DNA from: Hirundichthys speculiger
Taxonomy: Eukaryota > Chordata > Actinopteri > Beloniformes > Exocoetidae
Length of the DNA stretch: 64,000 bases
Assembly (NCBI GenBank): GCA_018398805.1
Contig: JAGFBZ010001271.1
Location: forward strand, 1-64,000
Direction of reading: 5' to 3'
The notes below the pieces were generated by a model that was not told where the DNA came from, searched no databases, and worked only from the letters and a program-made list of their open reading frames with translations. A program made the position numbers and the translations under genes. Below are positions 12,478-23,539 of this stretch, one piece after another. The stretch's first letter is position 1. Every line of letters begins with the position of its first letter.

Positions 12478-13611
12478 AATGGTTATACCTCAGCAGGAGG
12501 AGTCTCTCAACCGTTTGTCAGACAACCTGTTCCTCTTCGGAGTCAGTACCAGGCTGCCAAGGCTAAAGAGCCTCTCAACCGGTGCACCAGAGGGTGTGGC
12601 TGTGTTTGTACTGCAGTGATAAAGTCTTATTGTGTTTATTGTGGGGAAACGGGGCTCCATCTCCCCGACTGCAAATAGTCAATGACTTCAGTTTCATGGT
12701 TGTAGGGGGCTAGATCCTCCTCATCAAAGTCAAAAAAGTCATTCTTACTTGTGCTGGAGGTGGGTGTCTGAGGCCTATGTAACAACCTGCTTGTCGGGGG
12801 GGTAAGCACGGCATTCAGTGATCAGCAATGTCTTTAAGGCATCTCTCTCTCTTCTTCTTTCAGCCACATTTTAAACGGTAGTGTGACAGCAGCAAGGAGA
12901 GCATCTTTGCTGTCCAGCACCAGCTCAAATCGTTTCTTGATGGCCTGCAAATGCGATATGGAAAGATTTGATGAGCTTGGCTGTGTACAGTATAATTTGC
13001 AGTGCATAGTATTAGATTTAGCTTCTCAGCTGTAGTTGCCATGTGAGTAAATGAGGGATTGTGACAATTCACTTAAAAAGTTTAAAAATAATTATGAATT
13101 GACATTTTACGGTGCTGTTCAGTAGTGTACATTCACTTATTAGATTTTTTATATGTATGTGATGACCACATGAATGGTCTTTTTATTTATTCTATCATCT
13201 TAATAATTAGCTGTTAGTTAACTCTGATGCAATTACTTTAAATTTGTGCTGTCCCTGTAAAAAAAATAAACAAATTAAAAATTCATAAATAATAATGCTT
13301 TTGACTTTCAAATTCAAGATTATTAAAACATACATACCTGTACTATGGCATTAGGCAGGCCTGCTGTCATCTGGGAGAGCCCATCTTGCAGTGCCAGTGT
13401 CCTTGACATCAGAATCTCTAGTGTTGGCAGGGAGACTGCCATAATAGCAGTTATCTTCACCTTGTAATATGTCCAAAGCCACTGTGAGTGGTTTCATGAC
13501 TGTTTCCTTAAGGAACTGATATTCCCGTTCAGTGAAGGCTTTCATTTCTAGTCGACTGCAGAGAGTGTTCAACAACTGAGATGGGAATGTCAATGATGCG
13601 GGACAGTGCAC
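12478..13611 (-). pseudogene. hAT transposase C-terminal half, broken
   Basis: Read on the minus strand, homologous blocks appear in the correct order. At 13345-13611 there is KPLTVALDILQGEDNCYYG with a frameshift after it. At about 12850-12960 there is KRFELVLDSKDALLAA. An acidic block KNDFFDFDEEDLAP lies near 12740. At 12478-12592 is the hATC dimerisation domain, APVERLFSLGSL then KRNRLSDKRFERLLLLRYNH. These match the C-terminal half of Tol2/ZBED-like hAT transposases. Introns or indels separate the blocks and several stops occur, so no protein is expected. A short MAEPLRTSFDGWRYTTL open stretch near 14224 may be the original N-terminus beyond the inserted MITE. Confidence 0.8.
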
Positions 13612-14152
13612 CAGGGCCGTCGGACAGGGGGTAAAAGTTACACAGCCTTGGGGGGGCCCATGGCAGAGGGGGGCCCACGGGAAGCTAAGGGGGAAAAAAA
13701 TATATTGAATATATTAGTTAATACTAAAACTAAATTTCATGACAGATATGATGGTGATCGTAATGCAAACTTGGTGGGCCCTATATAAATGGCATAATTT
13801 TGTAATCCGTGAAAAACTTAAGTCTGTTGTGACGGACTACTCTGTGTGAAGAAAAGAGTGAACACCCCTTGAATATGCGCTTAAAGATCGTTCCAAAAAC
13901 AGCTGTTTCTCACAATTGTAGGTGCAGCTTGATTACTATTAAGCGTATGTGCTATGGAGAGAAAGCAAGATCAGCAAATCCCACCCTTTCAAATGGTCTT
14001 GTTATTAAAATAAGGGAATATAAAGTCGGATAATATTGCAGCAATATAAAGCAAGCAGGTGTGGACAGGTGATTGGTGTTGGTGGTGGTGATGGGGGGGG
14101 GTTGGGGGCCCACCAGGACCTCCTTTGTAGGGGCCCAGAATTTACGGCCCTG
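13612..14152. mobile_element. MITE with CAGGGCCGT ends inside the hAT
   Basis: CAGGGCCGT at 13612-13620 pairs with ACGGCCCTG at 14144-14152. The flanks CAGTGCAC (13604-13611) and CAGGGCAC (14153-14160) are an 8-bp TSD with one mismatch, indicating a hAT-type MITE. The interior has GGGGCCC-rich blocks. It interrupts the host hAT transposase and is therefore younger than it. Confidence 0.8.
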
Positions 14153-14389
14153 CAGGGCACCACAACAAATTCGAAGAGTAGTGTATCTCCACCCGTCAAA
14201 AGACGTCCTGAGCGGCTCTGCCATTTTTCTCCACCTTCATGAAATCGCGCTTCCCTCTCTAGGTCACGTGTCACGTAAAATCACGTTGCTGAGGTCAGAC
14301 AAGCGTTGCGCAGCCCGTGAACGTGCATGAAAGGGATTATTTGATTTTTTTCTGTCCTCCCGCTCTGCATATAGCTGAACATCTTAAAG

Positions 14390-14562
14390 CAGGGGTGTCC
14401 AAACTCGGTCCTCGAGGGCCGCTGTCCTGGGATGTCTTAGAGGTTTTCCTGACACAAACACACCTGATTCTAATGAATGAATCATATCAGCTTGTCATCC
14501 AGGTCTGCACAAGTCAGTTAATGACCCATTCATTTAAATCAGGTGCGCTGAAGCAGGGAAAC
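14390..14562 (+). mobile_element. hAT MITE, right end missing
   Basis: It starts CAGGGGTGTCCAAACTCGGT and follows the same internal order as the copies at 23993 and 29912 (CACCTGATTCTAATGAATGA, CAGGGAAAC). It stops at the CAGGGAAAC block. The last 40-50 bp including the terminal inverted repeat are gone, replaced by about 13 bp and the left arm of the palindrome. Confidence 0.75.
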
Positions 14563-14575
14563 AAAGACAGACAGC

Positions 14576-14777
14576 GGTTCACATTCAAACATGAGCATGA
14601 GGGCTGCTGGGTAGCTCTGTGGTTTAAGCAGTGTTGGGTGTAACGCGGTACATCACTGCGTTACTGGCGAATGTAATCCCGTTACAGTAACGCGTTACTT
14701 TGTACCGCGTTACACCCAACACTGCTTAAACCACAGAGCTACCCAGCAGCCCTCATGCTCATGTTTGAATGTGAACC
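14576..14777. repeat. perfect 77-bp inverted repeat with 48-bp spacer
   Basis: The arm at 14576-14652 is the exact reverse complement of 14701-14777, checked base by base. The inner 24 bp of each arm are the hAT terminus. The outer 53 bp of the right arm are DNA lying outside the hAT, including its TSD. The left arm is therefore a misplaced inverted copy of the junction. Identical ORFs on opposite strands here are a consequence, not genes. Confidence 0.97.
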
Positions 14778-15689
14778 TTTGTTCTGCTTCAAATTGGTTA
14801 TGCAGATCAGTGCAGTTGTCATAACTGCCACAAAAAAAAAACATGATCACATAACTGGGGTCTTGGCATCCATCCAGTGACTCTCTGTCTGATTGCAAAT
14901 TGATTTTATTATTCCAGCACTTACCTTTAAAGTTTCAAATGGATTGGCGCTGTCTTGTTTCGGATCGTCTACGCATCCACAGCCCTGTAGCGCCCTGCCA
15001 CCAACAAGACAGCTGCTTCTGGATGTTCCACGATCCAGATTAAAAACAATATTGGAAGTGAGCATTCAGCCTACCCCTTCATAGCGCCTGGAAATCGCCG
15101 TTTAAGACTCAACTCTTCTCTTCTTCTCTTTTTTTAGTTGAGTATGACACCCAAATACCGCTGTTATTTTTTTTCTGTTTCACTCTTCATTTATTCCTGT
15201 TATTGCCACAACAGTTTTATATTTGATTTCCTTTTATTGCCTGGTGATAGATCAATCTGACTTCGACCTTGACCTACAAAGTCCACCATGTAGTGAGTCA
15301 GCTATTTTGTAATTCCAGTTGAAATATCAATCTTAACTTTTTATCTCATGCATGGTGCACTACAAAATTGTCAGTCGATATAAAAATAGTGTCCAAAAGC
15401 AGCACATTATACCAGCTAAAATTAATGATCCTGCAAATAATTGACCCAACTGACCATGTGTGCACCCAGGATCTTTGGATCAGTATCGTACATATGGCAA
15501 ACTACTAACAACGACTAGTCGTTAATACCGCATGGAGAGAGGCTGAGCGGTATACAATATTGCATGTATACAAGTAAATAATATACAATAGATGATGCAG
15601 TACGTATTGTAAACTGCTTTGCATGTGCATTTTGCAATATACAGTTTTAAAAATGTTATTGGATATGGTGTGCAACTAAAACAAGATAC
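14778..15689. other. no gene recognised
   Basis: Unique-looking sequence. The 5' limit of the following LINE relic is uncertain and may begin within it. Confidence 0.35.
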
Positions 15690-16645
15690 AGGTGCACACA
15701 GATCTGGTTTACAGTTTAATGTCTATGTCATGGAAAAATGTCAATTATCAAATATTTTAAACCAAAAGCAGAAAATTAGTGCTTATATTGATTATGTGCC
15801 ACAAGGTTCAGTCCTAGGGCCAACTCTTTTCACCATTTACATAAATGATGTAGGTCAAAATATTAATGCTTCTGTTCACCTTTTTGCGGACGATACTACT
15901 TTATATTGTTGTGCGAGCACTGTTGCTCTTGCTTTTGAACGTCTGCAGTCTGCTTTTGATATATTTCAGTCCCGCCTGTTCCATCTCAGACTGGTGCTAA
16001 ATGCAGACAAAACCAAAGCAATGCTCTTCTCAAATAACAAGGTTCCAGCCGTCTTCCCTGTATTACCTCTGTTCAGGGTTCACCTGTCGAGCTTGTATCT
16101 TCCTACAAATACTTAGGCATTATATTAGATGATGGCCTGTCTTTTAAATGTCATATTAACAGTTTGGTTAAGAAATTAAAACTAAAACTAGGTTTTTTTT
16201 TACAGGAACAAACATTGTTTTTCTCTAAAGGTTAGGAAACAGCTGGTTTCTGCCACCTTGTTGCCTCTCTTGGACTATGGTGATGTCCTGTATATGAATG
16301 CACCTGCAAATCATCTCCATCTGCTCGACGCTGTTTATCATGGTGCACTGAGATTTATAACTGGTTGTAAACCCATGACTCATCATTGTACTCTGTACGC
16401 CTTGGTCAGCTGGTGCGTAGAACCATACACTGGTACTTAGTCATTTACAAATCCATCCTAAGCCTGCTGCCCTCTTATTTAACTTCTTACCTATCTCAGA
16501 ATCAGTCCACTCACTTGTTTTTTTATATAACTATATTGATTTTTTTATATGTATTTCATTGTGATTTATTATTGAACAGGTCACACTTGAAAATGAGATC
16601 TTGATCTCAATGTGTCTTACCTGTATAAATAAAAATAAATTATGT
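15690..16645 (+). pseudogene. LINE ORF2 (reverse transcriptase) relic
   Basis: A non-LTR retrotransposon ORF2 copies its RNA at a nicked target. Visible here are the RT motif VPQGSVLGPTLFTIYIND near 15797-15850, the catalytic FADDTTLYC near 15882-15908, and NADKTKAMLFSNN. After a frameshift at about 16060 come SYKYLGIILDDGLSFK, then LLPLLDYGDVLYMNAP and ALRFITGCKPMTHHCTLYA near 16258-16407. The 3' end has AATGAGATCTTGATCTCAAT and an AATAAA-rich tail. The 5' part, including any endonuclease, is missing. Clade is not determined (Jockey/L2/Rex-like). Confidence 0.8.
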
Positions 16646-18345
16646 CACACTGCTGCTGCCAATAGAGGCAAATAAGCGGGTACGACGGGTCATAGACTTG
16701 GGCCTCAACAGCAGTTCCTGCTTGACCCGTGTGTGTCCGATCGTTCTGTTATGAGGTGAAGGCCAAGACGCAGAAGAACGGCAGGTAAAAGCAGTTTAGA
16801 GAAGAAGGGGTCATACGCAACAAGGAACAGGTTTGGAATAAATGGTTGGAGAGCCAATCACAGAGGAACGACAACATAAAGCTTACAAGCTTACAACAAC
16901 GTAGCAGGGCACTGGGATAATCAACGACACGCAGGAAACACGTGTGGAGCAGAACTGCACAAGGGAAAAAAAAGATACCCTAAAAATAACAGAGGGGGAA
17001 GGATCAGACAAAGGGAGAAAGTCTGAAATCTCAAATGGAAGAATAAGGTATCGGGCAGAACAGATGATGATAAACCATCTGACAGAAACATCATTTCCCC
17101 TGAGCTGCTGTTATGGAGGTATTTTTCTGTGTATCGTTCTTCCCAACACTGAAATGAAATAACCACCTTTGGTCTCACGCCACACTACAGTTTTCTTATT
17201 GCTTTGAAACCAAATGAGATTATTACTTTATTTTATCAAGACACTATTACGCTTCAGTTACCTTCACGGTTCACTGTCTCAGAGCTTTTCTTGTTAACAG
17301 TCGTAAACAGAGAACAAACAACATTTTCATCTGTTAATCAAAATAAAATTCCCCGGCAGTGCAACGTGATCGGGGGCTGGATGCTGTCATTTTCACAACG
17401 TCATTACTGGCTACACATGTCCAGGAAAAGAAAGAAAAAAAGAAAACATCCAGTTTCCAGCCACACGGCTCATCCAGGCTTCATCCACCGCTGTGCAGCT
17501 CGATCGTCTCTGACAGCCACATGATTGATGCCAAAGTGAGCTGAGATTCCAGCAAGAACTTTAAAGCAAGTGTGCTTTTTTTTTTTTTTTTTCATTAATT
17601 GATTTTTGCCAGACGTCAACCTTCGCCAAGTTATGTGATGAATAGGCACTTCATGTGGCGTATATTCATTTGGGAAACGGAGCAAATCAATTTGTGGTGA
17701 CCCATGTTGTAGCGGTGACCCAGAAGGCGAGGCGTGTGGGAGTGAGAGACGGAACAATGGACCCTCAGGGAGCATCATCTGCATAATAACTTCATTTACA
17801 TTTTTAACATTTATTTTCTGTAATGATTGAACAGGGGCAGGTGTCCAGTTCCTGTGTGTTTGAAGCCCGTACTTATTCCATTAAAGTAAGTGGGGGAGAG
17901 ACGGTTTGGGGTCTTTTTATTTTACTCCTTAAATCCATCTCCAGGCAACTAATGAACTATTTGACGTAAACAGGTCCTTTGTAGGGTAAAAGAATAAAAT
18001 AATAATAATAAAAACAATAAATTAAAATAATCTATTTGGATGAGAAAATTATTTAGAGATATCATCAGCCTAGTTTGCAAACATTGTCCATCAAAAATCA
18101 CATTAAATGAAAATTTATGTTTTTCTGATTATGATTATGATTTCTCTGATTTGAGGGTCTTTATTTTCAACATTATCAACACTGGGCAAACTGGTAGAGA
18201 ATTATTACCTCATTTATTTCTCTATTAAAAACATTATTTCTGTATTTAAGTGAACTAACTTCACGTGAGAAGTCAAGGAGGAAAAAAACAACAACAACTT
18301 GTCCGTTACGACATACAGTGAATGCAGCATATTTTTAAGTTTTGA
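16646..18345. other. no gene recognised; poly-T tract
   Basis: Includes a T run at about 17575-17592. Chance ORFs at 16921-17178, 17204-17524 and 17470-17784 overlap on opposite strands and resemble nothing known. Confidence 0.4.
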
Positions 18346-18488
18346 GGTGAATTTCAATTCCTCCCTTAACCCTCAATCTCAACCCTCGTCCTTAACCCTC
18401 ACTCTTTGGCCCTCAATCTTGGCCCTGGAATATAAGTGTAAGGGCTTTCTTGTGACTTAGAAATAGGACACCCCTTGAGTGCAGTTAC

Positions 18489-18684
18489 TGTGATGTATTG
18501 GTGTGTTTATTCCACCGCACCACCAGGGGGGGTTACATTACTCCATGTTACAACTGTACACCAGTGAACAATAAATGCGATTCATTGTGGAAGTACACAT
18601 CTATGTGGTTGGTTATCCCTCTCTACTGATAGCATAGTGATCCTATGAGTGATCGAGTTTAGCATAATTTTACAAGACATAATA
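18489..18684 (+). repeat. 5' LTR of the Mag-like element
   Basis: Begins TGTGATGTATTGG and ends ACATAATA next to the primer-binding site. It contains AATAAA at 18570-18575. Against the 3' LTR I count four substitutions and one G-run length difference over about 196 bp. The end could be shifted by one base because A is shared with the TSD. Confidence 0.9.
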
Positions 18685-18686
18685 AA

Positions 18687-18699
18687 CTGGCGACGAGTG
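18687..18699 (+). promoter_or_regulatory. primer-binding site (TGGCGACGAG)
   Basis: TGGCGACGAG sits three bases after the 5' LTR, the position of the tRNA primer site. The TGG start matches a tRNA CCA end. The tRNA itself is not identified. Confidence 0.7.
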
Positions 18700-18713
18700 C
18701 GAGTAACCCACCA

Positions 18714-19943
18714 GTGCTGTCCGGTGAGTCTACTGGGGACCGGGCCGCGGAAACTGCTGCGGGTGACCAAGCCGTCGGCGGAGCGGGAGACGAGACCACG
18801 GGAATGGCGGCGCTCATCGGACATATTGATGCCTTTGACGAGTCCGCGGAACAGTGGTCAGCGTATGTCAAGAGGTTTGAACATTTTGCCGAAGCAAACG
18901 ATGTCCCGGCAGAAAAGAAAGTTGCTGTGTTTTTGAGCGTGATAGGGGCTACAACTTATGGACTGCTACGTAGTTTGCTTGCCCCAGATAAACCAGGAAG
19001 TAAGCAATACGCGGACCTCGTAAAAGTTTTGAATGACCATTTTTCGCCGAAGCCCATTATCATTGCCGAGAGATTCCGCTTCCACAAAAGAAATCAGGAA
19101 GAAGGAGAGAGTGTTGCACAGTATGTGGCCATGTTAAAGAAGTTGTCTGAGCACTGTGATTTTGGCAATCATTTGCCTGACGCTCTGCGTGATAGATTCG
19201 TCTGCGGGCTAACCAACGAAAGTATCCAGAGAAAGTTATTAACAGAAGAAGCATTAACTTTTCAGCGTGCTATGGACATTTCAATGTCAATGGAAACTGT
19301 AGCTAGAGAAGCTCAACATCTGAAAACTTCCCTGAAAGTGCATGCTGTGTCCGCCTTTTCACCACAAGGGGGAGACAAATGCTTTCGTTGTGGCAAGACA
19401 AATCATAATGAAAGAGACTGTTATTACAGAGAGCAGCCCTGCCACAGCTGCAAAAGAAAAGGCCACATCGCTCGTATGTGCAAAAATAAAAGGAGTGACC
19501 AGAAGCACACGAAGGAGAAATTTGAAACAAAAATGAATCCAAGGAAACAGTTTGACAAAACAAAACGAGGAAAAATTCATGAAGTAGGTGCAAAGACTAT
19601 TAAAAGTGAAGAAGAGTCTACATCAGATTCAGACTCTAAATTGACAGTGCACATGGTGTCAGCTGAGATTAAAGAGAGAGAACCAGTCATGGCTGTTGAA
19701 AAGGAAAACACAGCATCATCTTTGATAATGGTTAGGCCCAAGATTGAAGATCATCTTATTGATATGGAACTTGACACTGGTGCAGCTGTATCCCTGATCT
19801 CAATGGAACTGTACAAAGCCAAATTTGCCCATGTACGTTTGCGAAAGACTAATGTTGTGTTGAAAACATACACAGGAGAAGTGCTATTACCTGAGGGAAA
19901 GGTGAAAGTATGGGTGAAGATGAATAAACAGAAAATCAGATAG
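18714..19943 (+). pseudogene. gag: gag and protease of the Mag-like element
   Basis: Structural polyprotein that packages element RNA. The ORF is open from 18714, but the more conserved-looking start is ATG 18804 (MAALIGHIDAFDE), leaving a 30-residue Ala/Gly-rich leader that may be untranslated. A capsid-like region follows, then two CX2CX4HX4C zinc knuckles, CFRCGKTNHNERDC at about 19380-19421 and CHSCKRKGHIARMC at about 19440-19481. A charged linker leads to an aspartic protease with the active site LDTGAAVS at about 19768-19791. A TAG at 19941-19943 then cuts the protease. The stop is inside protease, so it looks like a mutation rather than a programmed gag-pol boundary. Confidence 0.9.
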
Positions 19944-20342
19944 CCCTTATACATTGTGAAAGGGAAGTCACCCCCACTCTTTGGCCGTGAGTGGCTAAGA
20001 AACATAAAGCTGAACTGGCATGAAATAAAGACAGTGAGAACAGGACACAAAACAAATGAGACATTGGAAAATGTTCTGAAGTGCCATGCTCAAGTTTTCA
20101 GTGAAACTCTTGGAACATTGAAGGAGTTTGAAACGTCCCTGACATTGAAACCAGGCCAACACCCAAAATTCTGTCAGGCGCGCGTTGTCCCATATGCATT
20201 GAGGCCCAAAATGGAAGCTGAGATTGATAGATTGCTTCAACAGAGAGTAATCTCTCCAGTGCAATTCAGCGACTGGGCAACCCCAATTCTTCCAGTCATT
20301 AAGAAGAACGATGATGTGAGAATTTGCAGAGATTTAAAGTAA
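19944..20342 (+). pseudogene. pol: end of protease and start of reverse transcriptase
   Basis: Same frame as gag after the TAG: PLYIVKGKSPPLFGREWL is the protease C-terminus, followed by the RT N-terminal region (RVVPYALRPKMEAEIDRL, then WATPILPVIKKNDDVRICRD). The frame hits TAA at 20340-20342. The next open segment continues one frame over, which fits loss of a single base at about 20338. Confidence 0.88.
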
Positions 20343-22234
20343 CCGTTAATCCGGCTTTATGTATTGAACATTACCCAATACCTCGGATAGAGGATCTCTT
20401 TGCTTCCCTCTCAGGAGGGCATCGTTTTAGTAAGCTGGATCTTTCGCAGGCCTATCTCCAGGTGCCTGTCTGTTTCGGGATAACGTCCGCACCTTCTATT
20501 TTCCAGAAGATCATGGACCAAGTTTTGCAAGGGCTCCCTAATGTCCACTGCTTTTTGGATGATATTCTTGTGACTGGCAGAAATGAGGCTCACCATTTGG
20601 AAAAGCTGAAAGCGGTGCTCATGCGGTTGGAACAGTTTGGGTTGAGAGTTAAAAAGGAAAAGTGTGAGTTTTTCAAGAGCTCTCTGGAGTACCTTGGACA
20701 TGTTATCGACGCTAAAGGACTTCACAAATCACCGGACAAAATCCGTGCCATACTGGACGCTCCTGAGCCAACCGACACAGGTCAGTTGCGTTCCTTCTTG
20801 GGACTTATTAACTATTATGCACGTTTTGTCCCAAACCTGTCCACCCTTCTCCATCCATTGAATGCTTTGCTGCATAAAGAGGTAAAGTGGGAGTGGTCAA
20901 ATAAATGTTACAGTGCATTTTGTAAAGCAAAAGAAGAACTAGCTAGCAAAAGTGTTCTAACTCATTATAATCCAACACTCCCAGTTATCCTCGCCTGCGA
21001 TACATCACCCTATGGGGTGGGAGCTGTCATTTCCCACAAACTGCAGAGCGGTGAAGAGAAACCCATAGCATTCGCTTCAAGAACGTTGAGCAAAGCAGAA
21101 CAAAACTACGCTCAAATTGAGCGAGAAGCACTGGGAATTATCTTTGGAGTCAGGCGTTTTCACTCATATCTGTATGGTCGTCATTTTACCTTGTTAACTG
21201 ATCACCGGCCTTTGACAACCATACTGAGCCCCAGCAAGGCGATTCCTTCCATGGCGGCTGCAAGACTGCAAAGATGGGCACTGATACTTGCAGCGCATGA
21301 CTATACCATCAAGTATCGGCCTCCTGCGGATCATGGCAACGCTGATGCTTTGTCCCGCATGCCACTTCCCGAGCGGCACAAGGACAAACAGGGGACAATT
21401 GACACATTCCTAATCAAACACCTGGAATGTTTGCCTATGCGCTGTGCTGATGTGAGACGGGAAACCAGAGTTGACCGCATGCTGTCTCAGATCATGGAGA
21501 TGGTATCAACGGGCTGTTTCCCCACCACCAAGACGTCAGACAGTAGTCTCTCACCATATTTGGTACGGAAGAAGGAACTGACTTTAATGCAAGGCTGTGT
21601 AATGTGGGGTAACAGAGTGATTGTCCCATCCAAACTGCGTCAACAGGTGCTGGAAGAACTGCACACAGGACACCTCGGAGTGGTCAAGATGAAGGCAATT
21701 GCACGGAGCTATGTGTGGTGTCCGGGTCTTGATGCTCAAATTGAAGAAAAATGCAAAACATGTGTGTCCTGTCAACGAATCCAGAAAACACCTTGTTTAA
21801 CACCGTTACACCCGTGGCCCTGGCCAACTGCCCCATGGCAGCGAATCCACATAGATTTTGCGGGACCATTTGAAGGATGCATGTTCTTTGTAGTGGTTGA
21901 TGCACACTCAAAGTGGCCAGAAGTCATGTTGATGGACTCGACTACGTCAGAGAAGACCATTCAGGTACTCAGAGGTCTGTTCAGTCTCTATGGCATTCCC
22001 GAAGTGCTCGTGAGTGACAATGGACCACAGTTCACGTCGGCAGAATTTGCTAGCTTTTTAACATCAAATGGCGTGAAACATGTACGCTCAGCGCCCTTCC
22101 ACCCTGCGACAAACGGCTTGGCCGAGCGTTTTGTACAGACTTTTAAACATTCTCTCAGATCATCTAAGGGGACCTCGACTGTGCAAAAGTGTCTGGATGC
22201 TTTTCTGCTCCAATACAGGAACACGCCTCATTGA
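20343..22234 (+). pseudogene. pol: reverse transcriptase, RNase H and integrase
   Basis: RT motif A (SKLDLSQAYLQ) is at about 20431-20463 and the catalytic FLDD at about 20554-20565. Between them, QVPVCFGITSAPSIF joins two blocks that normally have some 20 extra residues, so the RT has an internal in-frame deletion near 20475. RNase H residues lie in ILACDTSPYGVGAV, EREALG and LLTDHRPL. Integrase has the H-H-C-C finger (HTGHLG...CKTCVSCQ) and the DDE core (IHIDFAGP, VSDNGPQF, NGLAERF). A TGA at 22232-22234 interrupts it after YRNTPH. Confidence 0.92.
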
Positions 22235-22777
22235 ACTACTCAGGAATCACCAGCGATGCTGTTTCTTCACCGCAAGCTCCGCACTCGCCTGGATCTGCTG
22301 AAACCGAGTGTTGCAGCGGTGGTGGATCAAGCACAAGATGTTCAGTGTGCCTACAGGACAGCGCGCTCTAAGTCCAGAACATTCAGCACGGGCGATCCTG
22401 TTCTTGTCAGAGATTATCGGAAGGGGGAGGAGAAGTGGATAGCAGGAACGGTGACATCACAAGCCAGTCCAGTATCCTACCAGGTCAGTGTCGGTTCAAC
22501 TCACCTGTGGAATCAGCATGCTGACCAGATGATAGCATGTCACCCTACCATCATTCAATCTGCAGCAGACGTGCAAGCGACACCCAGCATGGACAGTCTG
22601 CCTGTTCTGCCTGACTCAGGTGGAAAGCCAGAGACACCCAGCCCGGTCAGTGAATGTGTAACTGTATCAGCAGGTCAGTCAGACTTGGCCTGCACTGTCA
22701 CCCCAAGAACACCTCAACAGACTGTGTGTCGGTACCCCAGGCGGGACCGTAAACCACCAGATAAACTGACTCTTTGA
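22235..22777 (+). pseudogene. pol: integrase C-terminal domain
   Basis: Continues in the same frame after the TGA. It carries the C-terminal integrase fold region (STGDPVLVRDYRKGEEKWIA) and a Ser/Thr/Pro-rich tail ending PRRDRKPPDKLTL. No chromodomain is visible, unlike the Gypsy element at 39590. The ORF ends at TGA 22775-22777. Confidence 0.85.
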
Positions 22778-22811
22778 ACTGGTGAATGTCCATGTGTTCA
22801 GTTAGTGAGTG

Positions 22812-23042
22812 TTGTCTAAATCACGCCTTAAAACTCACCTCTTCAGACAAGCATATCTACAGACTGATTTATCATTGGACTCATAATCTCACTATTACAT
22901 TTTCTTGTTTTGTACTGCATTTATATTTTTTAACTGTCTTGTTTTTACTAATTATTTTATGGATCTTTGTACGGTGACCTTGAGTGTCTTGAAAGGCGCC
23001 TCTAAATAAAATGTATTATTATTATTATTATTATTATTATTA
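22812..23042 (+). mobile_element. 5'-truncated LINE tail inserted in the Mag-like element
   Basis: AAAACTCACCTCTTCAGACA resembles the ORF2 C-terminus of a fish LINE. CTTGAAAGGCGCCTCTAAAT with AATAAA and an (ATT)n tail at about 23011-23041 is a common fish LINE 3' end. It lies between integrase and the polypurine tract, so it postdates or travelled with the host element. No clear TSD. Confidence 0.6.
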
Positions 23043-23151
23043 AAGAAAAGGGCAGAATAATCCCTTGACACACTCTAGGCGATGAGGCAGTCTACCCCCT
23101 AGCCTAAGTTAGCTTCTTTGTTCCTGTGTTACCTGTTTCTGTCATATGTTA

Positions 23152-23205
23152 CACCAAAAAAAATAAATAAATAAATAAATAAAAAAATAAAATGAAATAA
23201 AATAA
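23152..23205. repeat. (AAAT)n simple repeat
   Basis: A-rich AAATAAAT repeats between the LINE tail and the polypurine tract. Confidence 0.8.
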
Positions 23206-23320
23206 TGATAATACTATTAATAGTAATAATATTCAGAATGTAAGTTCAAAGAATAAAAGTATGTGGTTTGATTTTATGGTATCCCTATTTGGCTACTTTT
23301 GGCAGTTTGCCTGTGTTTAA

Positions 23321-23337
23321 AATAAGAGGGGAGGAGT
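23321..23337 (+). promoter_or_regulatory. polypurine tract
   Basis: AATAAGAGGGGAGGAGT lies immediately upstream of the 3' LTR, where plus-strand synthesis is primed. Confidence 0.8.
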
Positions 23338-23534
23338 TGTGATGTATTGGTGTGTTTATTCCACCGCACCACCAGGGGGGGGTTACACTACTCCATGTTA
23401 CAACTGTACACCAGTGAACAATAAATGCGATTCATTGGGGAAGTACACATCTATGTGGTTGGTCGTCCCTCTCTACTGATAGCATAGTGATCCTATGAGT
23501 GATCGAGTTTAGCATAATTTTACAAGACATAATA
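23338..23534 (+). repeat. 3' LTR of the Mag-like element
   Basis: Near-identical to the 5' LTR, and followed by GTTAC, the second copy of the TSD. Confidence 0.92.
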
Positions 23535-23539
23535 GTTAC

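Larger units (their letters stand above)
11791..14724 (-). mobile_element. hAT transposon, nested and rearranged
   Basis: The left end CAGTGTTGGGGTAGTTACT (11791) and the right end, inverted CAGTGTTGGGTGTAACGCGG (14705-14724), share a 10-bp terminus. They are flanked by a perfect 8-bp duplication CTTAAACC at 11783-11790 and 14725-14732. A minus-strand transposase relic lies within. Later insertions are a MITE at 13612-14152 and a hAT MITE at 14390-14562. The right end carries a long palindrome (14576-14777) that includes flanking host DNA. Confidence 0.85.
18489..23534 (+). mobile_element. Ty3/Gypsy LTR retrotransposon, Mag-like
   Basis: Full-length element with two LTRs, a TSD of GTTAC (18484-18488 and 23535-23539), a primer-binding site, gag with two zinc knuckles, pol in the order PR-RT-RH-IN, and a polypurine tract. 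Gene order with IN last places it in Ty3/Gypsy. The RNase H text (TDHRPLTTIL...LQRWALILAA) and the TGGCGACGAG primer site resemble the Mag lineage. The coding region is disabled by two nonsense codons, a frameshift and an RT deletion. A LINE tail was inserted between IN and the polypurine tract. Confidence 0.92.

Noticed and set aside
14317..14898. Identical C-terminal peptides predicted on opposite strands
   Set aside because: They come from the two arms of the palindrome and have no coding signal.
19941..19943. TAG as a programmed gag-pol readthrough codon
   Set aside because: It falls inside the protease, after the active site, with other disabling lesions downstream; a mutation is the simpler reading.
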